Positions 35,631 through 44,275 of a DNA stretch of 64,000 nt are shown in pieces. Numbering within the stretch: the stretch's first letter is position 1; each line of letters opens with the position of its first letter. Below the pieces are notes generated by a model. It ran no database searches. It saw only the letters and a program-made list of their open reading frames with translations, and had not been told where the DNA came from. Position numbers and translations under genes: made by a program. The DNA comes from Aulosira sp. FACHB-615 (GTDB lineage Bacteria > Cyanobacteriota > Cyanobacteriia > Cyanobacteriales > Nostocaceae): assembly GCF_014698045.1 (NCBI RefSeq), contig NZ_JACJSE010000001.1, forward strand, positions 62,001 through 126,000. Direction: 5' to 3'.

Positions 35631-36746
35631 ATGATTCGTATTTATACTCAAATAGAACAAGGTAAAGCCTGGATTGCTAAATATGGTGGTTGTTTACCTG
35701 TGTTTGCCTGTGTTTTAGGTTTTACAGAAACTGCTTTAATTCCGGGAATTTCGGCGGCTGGACGCACACCAGCAGACCGCAAGTATACGGCTTGTGCAGA
35801 TGCGGAATTTTTATATTATGGTGCTGAATATCAACCGCAGTATCCTTTACCACCACTGACGGCGGGCGCATCGCCTGTGTTAATTTCGCGTGCTGTGGTG
35901 GAAGGACTCAAAATACCTGTGCGTTTATTTAATGGGGGATTACCTTTGTTTCCGGCTGTACCAGCAATTGATTTGGGTGGTGCGCCTGCGAGGTGTTTAA
36001 GTACAGGTAAGGCGATGGAATTAGCCACAGTCAAACACTTGCTAGAACAAGGGCTGATTTGGGGCGATCGCTTGGCGGCTGAAGCTCCGCAAAGTTACGT
36101 CATTTTGAGTGAATGTGTGGTTGGCGGAACGACAACTGCTTTAGCTGTACTCACGGCTTTAGGTATAGATGCAACGGGTAAAGTTAACAGTAGTCACCCC
36201 ATTTGTAACCATCAACAAAAATGGCAAGTTGTTCAATCTGGCTTACAACACATTCCTGATGATGCTAATCCGCTACAAATTGTCGCAGCCGTGGGTGATC
36301 CAATGCAAGTGGTGTTGGCAGGAATGGCGATCGCCGCTAGTCGTCGTTGTGGAGTTATCCTAGCAGGCGGGACACAAATGTTGGCAGTTTACGCTTTAAC
36401 TACAGCAATTTCCCAAGCACATAACTTATTTTGGCAACCGACTGAAGTAATTGTCGGTACAACTCGCTGGGTAGCCGAAGACCCCACCGGCAAAACTGTG
36501 GATTTAGCCCTCAGCTTGGATAAAAGCCGCAAACACCCAGGTATAGTCCCGCCACTAATATCAACACAGCTAAGTTTTGCCAATTCTCGTTATCCACAAC
36601 TCCAAGCTTATGAACAGGGTTTTGTTAAAGAAGGCGTAGGCGCTGGAGCAGCCTGCATAGCAGCTTATCTCTACCAAAATTGGCAACAATCTCAACTTTT
36701 AGCAGCTATAGAAGACCAATTCCAACGACTGAATAAAGAGTGCTGA
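35631..36746 (+). CDS. cobT: CobT-like nicotinate mononucleotide phosphoribosyltransferase (TIGR00303 type)
   Basis: 371 aa, of the divergent CobT-like family found in cyanobacteria and archaea, which would activate the lower-ligand base for cobamide synthesis (pseudocobalamin in many cyanobacteria). Visible conserved blocks are ETALIPGISAAGRTPADRKYT at the N-terminus in part, GGAPARCLSTGKAM, LSECVVGGTTTALAVLTALG, VAAVGDPMQ and GVILAGGTQMLAVYAL. No Shine-Dalgarno is visible, because copy B of a MITE ends 3 bp before the ATG. It is convergent with the DUF1338 gene, 25 bp away. Confidence 0.82.
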   Translation: MIRIYTQIEQGKAWIAKYGGCLPVFACVLGFTETALIPGISAAGRTPADRKYTACADAEFLYYGAEYQPQYPLPPLTAGASPVLISRAVVEGLKIPVRLFNGGLPLFPAVPAIDLGGAPARCLSTGKAMELATVKHLLEQGLIWGDRLAAEAPQSYVILSECVVGGTTTALAVLTALGIDATGKVNSSHPICNHQQKWQVVQSGLQHIPDDANPLQIVAAVGDPMQVVLAGMAIAASRRCGVILAGGTQMLAVYALTTAISQAHNLFWQPTEVIVGTTRWVAEDPTGKTVDLALSLDKSRKHPGIVPPLISTQLSFANSRYPQLQAYEQGFVKEGVGAGAACIAAYLYQNWQQSQLLAAIEDQFQRLNKEC

Positions 36747-36771
36747 GTTAAAAGACCACCCACAATTCAGC

Positions 36772-37674
36772 TTACTTTTGCCTTGTTGTACTAGTCATTT
36801 CAAACAAATGTTGAGCGTTTTTGCCTAAAAAAGCCTGAAACAGTTTTGGCTTTCCCGGTTCTGACTCTACTATGTAACGCTGGGCAATTTCATAATAAGC
36901 GTAAGTCCAAGGTATTTGGATTTCTGCTTGACTGTTGTCATCTAAGACTATCACCATTTCTGAGACGGCGTGAGTTGCAGTTTGGCGCAAACCACAAGTT
37001 ACATCACCTTCAATTTCGGCTTTCATCGGGACACCTAATTTCACCAAAGCGTCAGCAGTAGTATCTATATCAGGATATGCAGGGGTATTTTGGCGGTTAA
37101 TATATCCTGTAAAGTGGTTAACGGCGTAACCATGCAACAATACCCAAGCACCATATTGAGTGATTTTATTCACTTCCTCCACAACAGAACGTCGGGGAAC
37201 TTGCCAAGGACGAGAAAAGATTTGTTTTAATTGTTTTTCATCTGAGAAACTTGGTGTCAAGGAAGAAAGTTTTGGATGAGGAATTTTTGAGGCTGTTTGA
37301 TAAATCAGTTGGGCAATATTTTCTGGTAATTCATCAACAATTAATTCACTAATAAAAAGTTTGGGTAAGTCAAATTCTGCTGCTTGGGGATGCTGATAGT
37401 GACGCGCATAAAGATGGGTGGCGGTAAATGTATATTCACCTGCAACTTCGTAACCCAATGCTGTGGCTATTTGTCCTAAGTGGTTGATACCTAAGTTAAT
37501 CTTTCCTTGGGGAGTATCGACTAGCAACCGCAAAGACCGAAAAGCAATATGGTCGTTAGCGACGGTTCCCCCCGCGTTTGTAATCATATTTTGGTAGATT
37601 TGGGCATAATTGACTCTGGCTTTATATTCTTGCCAAAGTGCTTCCCAGAGATAAGATGCGAGTTCGGGGTTCAT
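36772..37674 (-). CDS. DUF1338 protein, 2-oxoadipate dioxygenase/decarboxylase-like
   Basis: A 300-aa protein of the DUF1338 family. Characterised members (HglS/YdcJ type) are Fe(II) enzymes that turn 2-oxoadipate into D-2-hydroxyglutarate in lysine breakdown. Visible blocks are NDHIAFRSLR (His42, likely metal ligand), THLYARHYQHP, FISELIVDELP, the segment LLHGYAVNHFTGYINR with a second His, and RQTATHAVSEMVIVLDD. It is downstream of a class III aminotransferase on the same strand with a 135-bp gap, which would fit removal of an amino group before this step. Substrate is inferred from family and neighbour. Confidence 0.85.
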   Translation of the reverse strand: MNPELASYLWEALWQEYKARVNYAQIYQNMITNAGGTVANDHIAFRSLRLLVDTPQGKINLGINHLGQIATALGYEVAGEYTFTATHLYARHYQHPQAAEFDLPKLFISELIVDELPENIAQLIYQTASKIPHPKLSSLTPSFSDEKQLKQIFSRPWQVPRRSVVEEVNKITQYGAWVLLHGYAVNHFTGYINRQNTPAYPDIDTTADALVKLGVPMKAEIEGDVTCGLRQTATHAVSEMVIVLDDNSQAEIQIPWTYAYYEIAQRYIVESEPGKPKLFQAFLGKNAQHLFEMTSTTRQK

Positions 37675-37689
37675 AATTTTTCACGCAGA

Positions 37690-37765
37690 GGGGTAGGGAG
37701 ACAAGGGGGACACGGGGGACACGGGAGACAAGGGAGACACGGGAGACACGGGGGACACGGGAGCG
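37690..37765. repeat. GACACGGGG/GAGACAAGG tandem repeats
   Basis: About seven 9-10-bp units of the type GGGGGACAC/GGGAGACAC between the aminotransferase and DUF1338 genes. The complement of the unit (TTGTCTCCCGTGTCT) recurs at 57656-57670 and 57881-57895 around the structured element. Confidence 0.8.
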
Positions 37766-37809
37766 ATCTTTCTACCTTGTCTACCCCCTCTACCTTGTCT
37801 ACTCAGCAC

Positions 37810-39117
37810 TCAGCACTCAGCACTCTTAAGAATATCTGAGAGAATATCGAGAGCGGTTTGGATTTGGTGGCTGTCAATAATTAAGGGTGGACAAAAACGA
37901 ATGGCGGCTTTACCACAACCAAGTAATAATAAACCGCGTAAAAAGGCTTCTTGGATGATGCGATCGCGTAGTTTACTATCATAGTTACCAGCTGCATCGA
38001 CTAAATCCACTGCTACCATCAAACCTTTGCCTCTGGGTAAGGACATTTTGGAAAATCTTTGATGTAACTGGGTTAAGCCAGCTTGTAATAGTTCTCCCAT
38101 TTGGGTAGCGTTGCTGATTAAGCCACTTTCTAACAGTCTCAATGTTGCTAAAGCCGCCGCACAAGCTACAGGGTTGCCGCCGAATGTGGTAGCGTGGGAA
38201 CCAGGCGGCCATGTCATTAATTCTGGTCTAGCGAGAATTGCGCCGAGGGGTAAACCACTGGCAAGACCTTTAGCGGTGGTGATAATATCGGGCATTACAC
38301 CCCAATGTTCAATAGCAAACAAGCGGCCTGTACGCCCCATCCCTGATTGCACTTCATCTACTACCATTAATATGCCGTAGCGATCGCAGATATCTCGGAT
38401 TCTTTGCAAAAATCCATCTTCAGGGACAATATAACCGCCTTCGCCTTGAATTGGCTCAACAAAAATCGCTGCAACTTCCTGGGGCGGCAACATGGTATTA
38501 AATAACTGGGTTTCTAAATAATCTAAACTGGCGTGTGTGCCGTAAGGAATGTGAGTGACTCCCGGAACTAACGCCCCAAAGTTAGCCCGTTGCACTGTTT
38601 TAGAACCAGTCAAAGACATTGCGCCGTAGGTACGTCCATGAAATGCACCCAAAAAGGCAACGATGAGCGATCGCTTGGTGTAATATCGAGCTAGTTTAAT
38701 TGCGCCTTCATTTGACTCCGCCCCAGAATTGGTAAAAAATACCTTTGCACCTTCTGGGAAGGGGGCGCGAAAAGCTAATTTTTCCGCCAATTCCACCATT
38801 GGTTCGTAATAAAAATCCGTCCCTGACATGTGCAGCAAACAAGCCGACTGTTCTTGAATAGCTTGCACAACTTCTGGGTGGGCGTGTCCGGTAGCAGTAA
38901 CAGCAATACCAGCCGTCATATCTAAAAATACATTGCCGTCCACGTCTTCTACCATACAGCCTTGACCGCGAGCCACCACTAAGGGATAGTCGCGGGTATA
39001 AGATGGGGAAGTTACGGCGCGATCGCGTTCTACAATTGCTTTAGCACGAGTTCCTGGTAAAGCTGTCACCAAACGCGGCACAGTGGGTAAAGGTTGATTA
39101 ATAGAGATACTTAACAT
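37810..39117 (-). CDS. Class III PLP aminotransferase (GABA/ornithine/lysine type)
   Basis: 435 aa. The PLP fold is complete: TNSGAESNEGAIKLAR at about 129-144, FLGAFHGRTYGAMSLTGSK, EPIQGEGGY at about 222, VVDEVQSGMGRTG at about 253, the lysine of TTAKGLASGLPLGA at about 283 and TFGGNPVACAAALATL. It moves the terminal amino group of GABA, ornithine, lysine or a similar compound to a 2-oxo acid; the specificity cannot be read directly. The adjacent DUF1338 gene suggests a lysine/aminoadipate route. Confidence 0.88.
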   Translation of the reverse strand: MLSISINQPLPTVPRLVTALPGTRAKAIVERDRAVTSPSYTRDYPLVVARGQGCMVEDVDGNVFLDMTAGIAVTATGHAHPEVVQAIQEQSACLLHMSGTDFYYEPMVELAEKLAFRAPFPEGAKVFFTNSGAESNEGAIKLARYYTKRSLIVAFLGAFHGRTYGAMSLTGSKTVQRANFGALVPGVTHIPYGTHASLDYLETQLFNTMLPPQEVAAIFVEPIQGEGGYIVPEDGFLQRIRDICDRYGILMVVDEVQSGMGRTGRLFAIEHWGVMPDIITTAKGLASGLPLGAILARPELMTWPPGSHATTFGGNPVACAAALATLRLLESGLISNATQMGELLQAGLTQLHQRFSKMSLPRGKGLMVAVDLVDAAGNYDSKLRDRIIQEAFLRGLLLLGCGKAAIRFCPPLIIDSHQIQTALDILSDILKSAEC

Positions 39118-39498
39118 TTTTTAGATTTTTTTTAGATTATTGATGATTAAACTGTCATGTAAGATTTTTGACAGTATCATTTGCTGCTATTTGTACAAAT
39201 GTTACGTATTGACAGAGAAACGGTAATATGAGTTATTTTCTTTTGGATAAATAACGTAAATTTTTCATGAATCCTCCACACACACAATTTAGCGCCAGAG
39301 TTTCATGGCTCTTTTCTTACTGAGTATCTATTATTAGCTGATGATGGGAAGTACTGAATTTTATGAGCTTGATTCTAGCAAGATGAACTTAGTTATAATG
39401 CCACTATTGTAATCACGGTTACTGGATTGTCAAATTAATATCGCCCAGATATTAAGCAAGTGTAATTATTATTGATTAATAGCAATTTTTTCGAGCCT
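39118..39498. other. 381-bp AT-rich divergent intergenic region
   Basis: Lies between the divergent aminotransferase and MltA-like genes and must hold both promoters. No ORF, repeat family or clear regulatory box was seen; a GTA-N7-TAC at about 39193 misses the NtcA spacing by one base. Confidence 0.4.
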
Positions 39499-40761
39499 AT
39501 GAGTAACTTTTTGCGTCACACAATCAGCCTATCTTTGGGTATTGCATCATTATTAACTGCTACTTTTGCTCATAGCTATTTTCCTGCTCAGTTAAAAAAC
39601 CTACAACTCCCATCATCAGAAAACAGTCAAGATAATTCTGACTCATCTCAACCACAAATTTCCTTGGCTGCAATGCAAACACTGAGTCTGAATGCGCCTG
39701 AAAAATACGCGGCTGGTGTATCTATAGGCTATCCTGTAATTGACGAGTGGAAGAATTATAAATTTAGTATTAATGGTAATCAAATTTTATCGACAACTAA
39801 ATTACCAACCAGCAAAGTTAATTTTAACCAAACAGATTTATTAAGTACCCTGGTTAATACCCGACAATATTTCAAAGACCACGCCAAAGATGACCCAGAT
39901 ATTCAACGTAAGGGTGTATTAGGAACTCAAGGAGTCAGTGTCGAAGATGTTCTCAAAACATTAGATTTCATGATTATTGTCTTAAAAGAAGACATTGCTA
40001 ATAATCGCCCGACACGTCTCCAAGACCCGAATTTTATCAATCAAAATTTTCGGGTGATTAGGTGGAATGCTTATAACAAGCAAAATACTCGTCAAAAACA
40101 GCTACGCATCACTAAGTATGCAGTATTTACCCATACAGGTTCGCGGACTAAAACACCGAAATTTAATACAGCAATTTATAGTTTAAAAGATAACGCAATT
40201 ACAGATAAATTCTATACACGCTACACCAAACAAGATGTTCTATCCGGAATTTATGAACCTGGTGGTAAAGAATTTGGCAAAGTTCAACCATTAGCTTATC
40301 TCACCCGTGACGGCTTAGAAGAAGCTTTGTTGCAAGGTACTATCTTGATTAAATTCACCGATGGTTCCCAAGCATTTTTTAATGTCGATAGAAATAATGG
40401 GATGTCTTACGTCCGGGGTTTAAAAGGAACAGCCCAAAAGCGTTATTGGTATTTTAAAAAAGTCGATGCCATTAAAGGTTATGGTCACAAAATAGATGCC
40501 AAAATTTCAATTAAACCAGGAGTGACTTTTGCTGGTGATGTCCTCAATGTCGGCTTAGGTAAAATAGTAGTCATAGAACATAACCAAGGTGGGCGTAAAA
40601 ATCTGAGAATGGGAGTAATTGCTGATACAGGTGGAGCCTTTTTACCTAATCTTTACCAACTCGATTTTTTAGCAGGAATTTTTCAAAATCGCCAAGAATT
40701 TAACCAGTATATCCGCCAATTACCTGAGTATGTTACAGCCTATTTTTTAGTTAAAAAATGA
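39499..40761 (+). CDS. Secreted protein with MltA-like (3D) C-terminal domain
   Basis: 420 aa from ATG 39499 (a TTG at 39472 would add 9). The N-terminus MSNFLRHTISLSLGIASLL, then TATFAHS, is a signal peptide. The middle (residues about 80-200) has no recognised fold. The C-terminal part VVIEHNQ, then LRMGVIADTGGAFLPN and LDFLAGI, resembles the 3D/double-psi barrel of MltA lytic transglycosylases, where an Asp in a similar place is catalytic. A cell-wall role is likely but the assignment is by motif only. Confidence 0.6.
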   Translation: MSNFLRHTISLSLGIASLLTATFAHSYFPAQLKNLQLPSSENSQDNSDSSQPQISLAAMQTLSLNAPEKYAAGVSIGYPVIDEWKNYKFSINGNQILSTTKLPTSKVNFNQTDLLSTLVNTRQYFKDHAKDDPDIQRKGVLGTQGVSVEDVLKTLDFMIIVLKEDIANNRPTRLQDPNFINQNFRVIRWNAYNKQNTRQKQLRITKYAVFTHTGSRTKTPKFNTAIYSLKDNAITDKFYTRYTKQDVLSGIYEPGGKEFGKVQPLAYLTRDGLEEALLQGTILIKFTDGSQAFFNVDRNNGMSYVRGLKGTAQKRYWYFKKVDAIKGYGHKIDAKISIKPGVTFAGDVLNVGLGKIVVIEHNQGGRKNLRMGVIADTGGAFLPNLYQLDFLAGIFQNRQEFNQYIRQLPEYVTAYFLVKK

Positions 40762-40885
40762 TGCAATTAATCGGTTGTTTTCGAGACGTTGTAAATAGTT
40801 GGACAAAATTAAATTCAACGGTGGAGATAGGTAACAGGGAACAGAAAAACGACACTGTGTAATTAATTCTGCCTAGTTAAGAGAA

Positions 40886-41063
40886 TATAGGAATCCGATT
40901 TGATTTCTGAATCTAGTTGTGTGGTGCGCGTTCGCAAAGCGTCTCGCAGAGAAGCGCAGCGCAAGCGCGATAGGCAGGGAGTAGGGAATGGGGAGTAGGG
41001 AGTAGGAAAAAAGCCTGACCTGGGTGTACTGATTTTTTTCATAAATCAAATATGAGTCCTATA
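40886..41063. mobile_element. MITE-like element, TATAGGA...TCCTATA family (copy 2)
   Basis: Starts TATAGGAATCCGATTTGAT and ends ATCAAATATGAGTCCTATA, as copy 1 at 13333. It is 47 bp longer because a GCGTTCGCAAAGCGTCTCG-type module sits after GTTGTGTGG. Confidence 0.7.
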
Positions 41064-41139
41064 GTAGGTTGAGTGTAGCGATAGCGTCACCCAACAAAGT
41101 ATGCGTGAATGTTGGGTTCTGTTCCTCCACCCAACCTAC
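41064..41139. repeat. Palindromic repeat GTAGGTTG...CAACCTAC (copy 3 of the GTTGGGT family)
   Basis: GTAGGTTG (41064-41071) pairs with CAACCTAC (41132-41139). The core AGCGATAGCGTCACCCAAC at 41077-41095 matches copies at 3490 and 13670. It directly adjoins the MITE copy 2, as copy 2 of this repeat follows MITE copy 1 at 13.5 kb. Confidence 0.6.
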
Positions 41140-41258
41140 ACCTAATTGCTGAATCAATTAACTATCTCAATTGTTTTTACTCTGGGAGAGAAATATACAA
41201 CCCTGTATTATATCAAAAAATATTTATGCACGAGTTCTAATTGATATCACTACTTGAT

Positions 41259-42260
41259 TCAATCTTGATTGAGCCAACGTAAAATACTAGCCTTACTATC
41301 TACTAAATCTTTGTAAACAAGTGAGTCTGATGACATAGATTCAATTGCAGCACATAACTTACCCCGTAACGGCAAATCTTGTTTCAGCACAGTGCAATCT
41401 CTAAAATAAGTACGAATAGTAAATAATGCTGTTTGATACTGTGGTAGTCCCCAAATAACTTGTCGTTCAATTCGCAAATACAGCCTGGGATGCTGAGGAT
41501 CAAAGTTTCTACCTTGCCACTGATTAACTAATACACTAGGTGGTGGTTCAGGATGATGATTTAGGCGCATATCGGTACTCAAACCCCAAGCAAAGCGCAC
41601 CATTGGTTGACGGTTAATCATAGTATGCACGATCGCATCTGCACGGCGATTAATTTTTTCCATCCCCGCCACAGGTAAATGTATGGTGGCAAAATCTTGA
41701 CCAATTTTTTCTTCTGCTGACCAATGGTTGGGGTAACACAAGTGAACTGCACTCAGCCAATTACCACCATCATGACCACAGCAAATAACTGTAAAATCTT
41801 CTTGTACTTGGGCGGCTAAAGCATCCAGGCTAGAAGCGTAAGCTGGAACCTGTGAACTACCTTCAACTTTTTGTAACTGCCAGTCTGCATCTAAATAAAG
41901 TATTTCTTGGGTGAGTTGGCTATAAAATTTCCAGGTATTGGCGGTTAATTGTTCGTAGCTAAAGTATTGGGGATGTTCTTGGGTGAGGCGGTCAATTATT
42001 AAACGAGCGATCGCACCTGCCACAGCCTTAGAATAATTATGAGTCTGGTAATATTTACTCAACCGTTCTCCACGGGCTAACAGTTTAGCCTGGCGGTAAT
42101 CAGTAAAATTATTATCAATTTGAAATACTTGCTTATCAGCTTGACCATTACCAAAACAGGAACCAAGCAACATCATTCCTGGCTTGACTTCATAGCGTCC
42201 ATTCATTAGGGGGAAGTAGCAAGCCGGACTATTTACAGCTACGACTTTCTGCATTTCCAC
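41259..42260 (-). CDS. DUF3445 protein, haem-dependent oxidative N-demethylase-like
   Basis: A 333-aa cytosolic protein matching the DUF3445 family, whose characterised members are haem-dependent oxidative N-demethylase alpha-like subunits. Visible blocks are LDADWQLQKVEG, FTVICCGHDGGNWLSAVHLCYPN in part (a His-containing core), IHLPVAGMEKINRRA, FAWGLSTDMRLNHHP and LYLRIERQVIWGLP. The other subunits of the multi-subunit enzyme are not near, so the substrate is unknown. The second Met (MQK) two codons in could also be the start. Confidence 0.78.
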   Translation of the reverse strand: MEMQKVVAVNSPACYFPLMNGRYEVKPGMMLLGSCFGNGQADKQVFQIDNNFTDYRQAKLLARGERLSKYYQTHNYSKAVAGAIARLIIDRLTQEHPQYFSYEQLTANTWKFYSQLTQEILYLDADWQLQKVEGSSQVPAYASSLDALAAQVQEDFTVICCGHDGGNWLSAVHLCYPNHWSAEEKIGQDFATIHLPVAGMEKINRRADAIVHTMINRQPMVRFAWGLSTDMRLNHHPEPPPSVLVNQWQGRNFDPQHPRLYLRIERQVIWGLPQYQTALFTIRTYFRDCTVLKQDLPLRGKLCAAIESMSSDSLVYKDLVDSKASILRWLNQD

Positions 42261-42327
42261 AAGCCACTTATTTCAAAAAGTGCTATTTATTCTTGATGGT
42301 TACATAAAATCAGGGTAAATACTAAAA

Positions 42328-42366
42328 AGCGTCTGGGAGTGTTGCCGTGTTTCCACCCCAGACGCT
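42328..42366 (-). terminator. Hairpin downstream of purH
   Basis: AGCGTCTGGG (42328-42337) pairs with CCCAGACGCT (42357-42366). On the minus strand TTTTAGTATTT follows. It lies 220 bp after the purH stop, with a MITE-like block between. Confidence 0.6.
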
Positions 42367-42470
42367 CTTTAATTTCAACTTGCTCCTCACACAACTAGAG
42401 AATAACACTACCCTTAAATAAGGGCAAGTGTTATGAGTGACACTTTTATAACTGCACTATCGAGATTGAA

Positions 42471-42585
42471 TTAGCACCCAAGATTTTTAGTTGTGTTTGG
42501 GTGTGGGGGTGTAAGGTTTTTAGATACATACACCCCTTCACCTTCTCCCCAACCCTTGATTTTTTGTTTTTATGCGTCAGTCCCA
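42471..42585. mobile_element. Degenerate TAGGACTTACGCA MITE (copy D), inverted, touching purH stop
   Basis: The right side AACCCTTGATTTTTTGTTTT and TGCGTCAGTCCCA match the reverse complement of the left part of copies A and B. The outer end is at 42585, one base from the purH stop codon (42587-42589). The other end is poorly preserved. Confidence 0.5.
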
Positions 42586-42586
42586 A

Positions 42587-44107
42587 TTAATGTAAAAAGT
42601 GCCGTACTCCTGTCAAAACCATTACTAAACCCAGTTCATTAGCGGCTTTGATGGAATCTTGGTCGCGCAAACTACCTCCTGGTTGAACAATGGCAGTAAT
42701 GCCTGCTGCGGCGGCGGCTCTGATAGTATCATCAAAGGGGAAAAATCCGTCACTGGCGAGAATTGCGCCTTTAGCTTTATCACCGGCTTGTTCGAGGGCG
42801 ATTTTAGCAGAACCAACGCGGTTCATTTGCCCTGCACCAACACCAAGAGTAGTGCGATCGCTTGTGAGTACAATGGCATTAGATTTAACATGCTTGCAGA
42901 CTTTCCATGCAAACAGCAATTCGCCTAACTGGTCGGCGGTGGGTTGCAGTTCCGTCACCACTTGCCATTTACTTGTGTCAGCCACAATATCATCAGCTGC
43001 TTGTACTAAGAAACCGCCCGCAATTTGTTTAACTAAAGTTTTCGGGCCACTACTCAAATCTGCTAATGTCAAAACCCGCACATTGGTTTTTTTGGAGAGA
43101 ATTTTTTGTGCTTCTGCGTCACAGTCAGGCGCAACCACACATTCTAAAAATGTTTTAGTTAATTCGCTGGCTGTTGCTGCATCAATGGGACGGTTTAAAG
43201 CCACAATTCCCCCAAAGGCGGAAGTCGAATCAGCATTAAAAGCTTTTTGATAAGCTTCAACAATAGTATCGCCCAAAGCCGTACCGCAAGGATTGGTATG
43301 TTTAATAATGGTTGCAGCTGGTGTGTCGGAAAACTCGGCAATAATTCGCCGCGCTGCTTCTAAATCAACTAAGTTATTGTAACTGAGTTCCTTGCCTTGG
43401 AGTTTCTTGGCTGCTGCCCATCCTGTGGGTGTAGTTCCAGTTTGATACCAAGCCGCACTTTGATGGGGGTTCTCGCCGTAACGCAGAGATTGTAATTCTG
43501 TACCACTGAGGGTGTGCTGTGGTGTACCTGCAAGATAAGATGCGATCGCCTGATCATAACTCGCTGTATGTAAAAATCCTTTTAAGGCTGCTTTTTGGCG
43601 AAATTCTAAGGAAGCTTCCCCGTTATTTTGCCGTAACTCTTGCAGATATTCATCATACTGCGCCGGATCACATAATACCGTCAAATGAGCAAAATTCTTA
43701 GATGAAGCCCGCAACATCGCCGGGCCACCAATATCAATTTGTTCCACAGCTTCCGCTAATGTCACCCCTGGTTTAGCAATAGTCTCCTCAAAGGGATAAA
43801 GATTTACCACCACCAAATCAATTGGGCGAATTTGGTTATTTTCTAAATCTGTAATATCTTGGGGTTCATCCCGCCTTGCCAAAATTCCGCCATGAATGCG
43901 CGGATGTAACGTCTTTACCCGTCCACCCAAAATTTCCGGCGAACCAGTGTAATCAGAAACCTTAGTTACTGGTATTCCCGCATCCTTGAGGGCTTTAGCT
44001 GTTCCCCCACTGCTGATAATATCAAATGCAAATTCTTCTACCAAACTACGGGCTAGGTCAATCAAACCAGTTTTGTTAGATACACTCAGCAGTGCTAGAC
44101 GCGCCAT
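42587..44107 (-). CDS. purH: Bifunctional AICAR formyltransferase / IMP cyclohydrolase
   Basis: Carries out the last two steps of IMP synthesis. 506 aa: the N-terminal IMP cyclohydrolase/MGS-like domain (SVSNKTGLIDLARSL, ISSGGTAKAL, GGRVKTLHPRIHGGIL, IGGPAMLRASSKN), and the C-terminal AICAR transformylase domain with LRYGENPHQ, KHTNPCGTA (about residues 265-273), KSNAIVL, GAGQMNRVGS and SDGFFPFDD. Full length and typical. purB is 16 kb away; they are not in one operon. Confidence 0.97.
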   Translation of the reverse strand: MARLALLSVSNKTGLIDLARSLVEEFAFDIISSGGTAKALKDAGIPVTKVSDYTGSPEILGGRVKTLHPRIHGGILARRDEPQDITDLENNQIRPIDLVVVNLYPFEETIAKPGVTLAEAVEQIDIGGPAMLRASSKNFAHLTVLCDPAQYDEYLQELRQNNGEASLEFRQKAALKGFLHTASYDQAIASYLAGTPQHTLSGTELQSLRYGENPHQSAAWYQTGTTPTGWAAAKKLQGKELSYNNLVDLEAARRIIAEFSDTPAATIIKHTNPCGTALGDTIVEAYQKAFNADSTSAFGGIVALNRPIDAATASELTKTFLECVVAPDCDAEAQKILSKKTNVRVLTLADLSSGPKTLVKQIAGGFLVQAADDIVADTSKWQVVTELQPTADQLGELLFAWKVCKHVKSNAIVLTSDRTTLGVGAGQMNRVGSAKIALEQAGDKAKGAILASDGFFPFDDTIRAAAAAGITAIVQPGGSLRDQDSIKAANELGLVMVLTGVRHFLH

Positions 44108-44275
44108 GTCTCAATTCCTCAGATGCGAAAGACCCCAATTTTTGCATAACCCTTGGTTCACTTCAATAGTACTGGCGCAGTGATCCGAAAAATCAACGTT
44201 GAGGGAGTAAGGAAAGCAGTACGTTGCGGAGATTCCCTGCTTTATGGTACTCACTAGAGTAAGAAATGCTCTAAC

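Noticed and set aside
37690..37765. Possible CRISPR array
   Set aside because: Units of 9-10 bp without spacers; simple tandem repeat, and no cas genes in the window.
39190..39205. NtcA box upstream of the MltA-like gene
   Set aside because: GTA and TAC are 7 bases apart, not 8, and no suitable -10 element was identified.
42690..43250. 186-codon frame opposite purH
   Set aside because: Antisense to a highly conserved gene; open only because of the codon pattern of purH.
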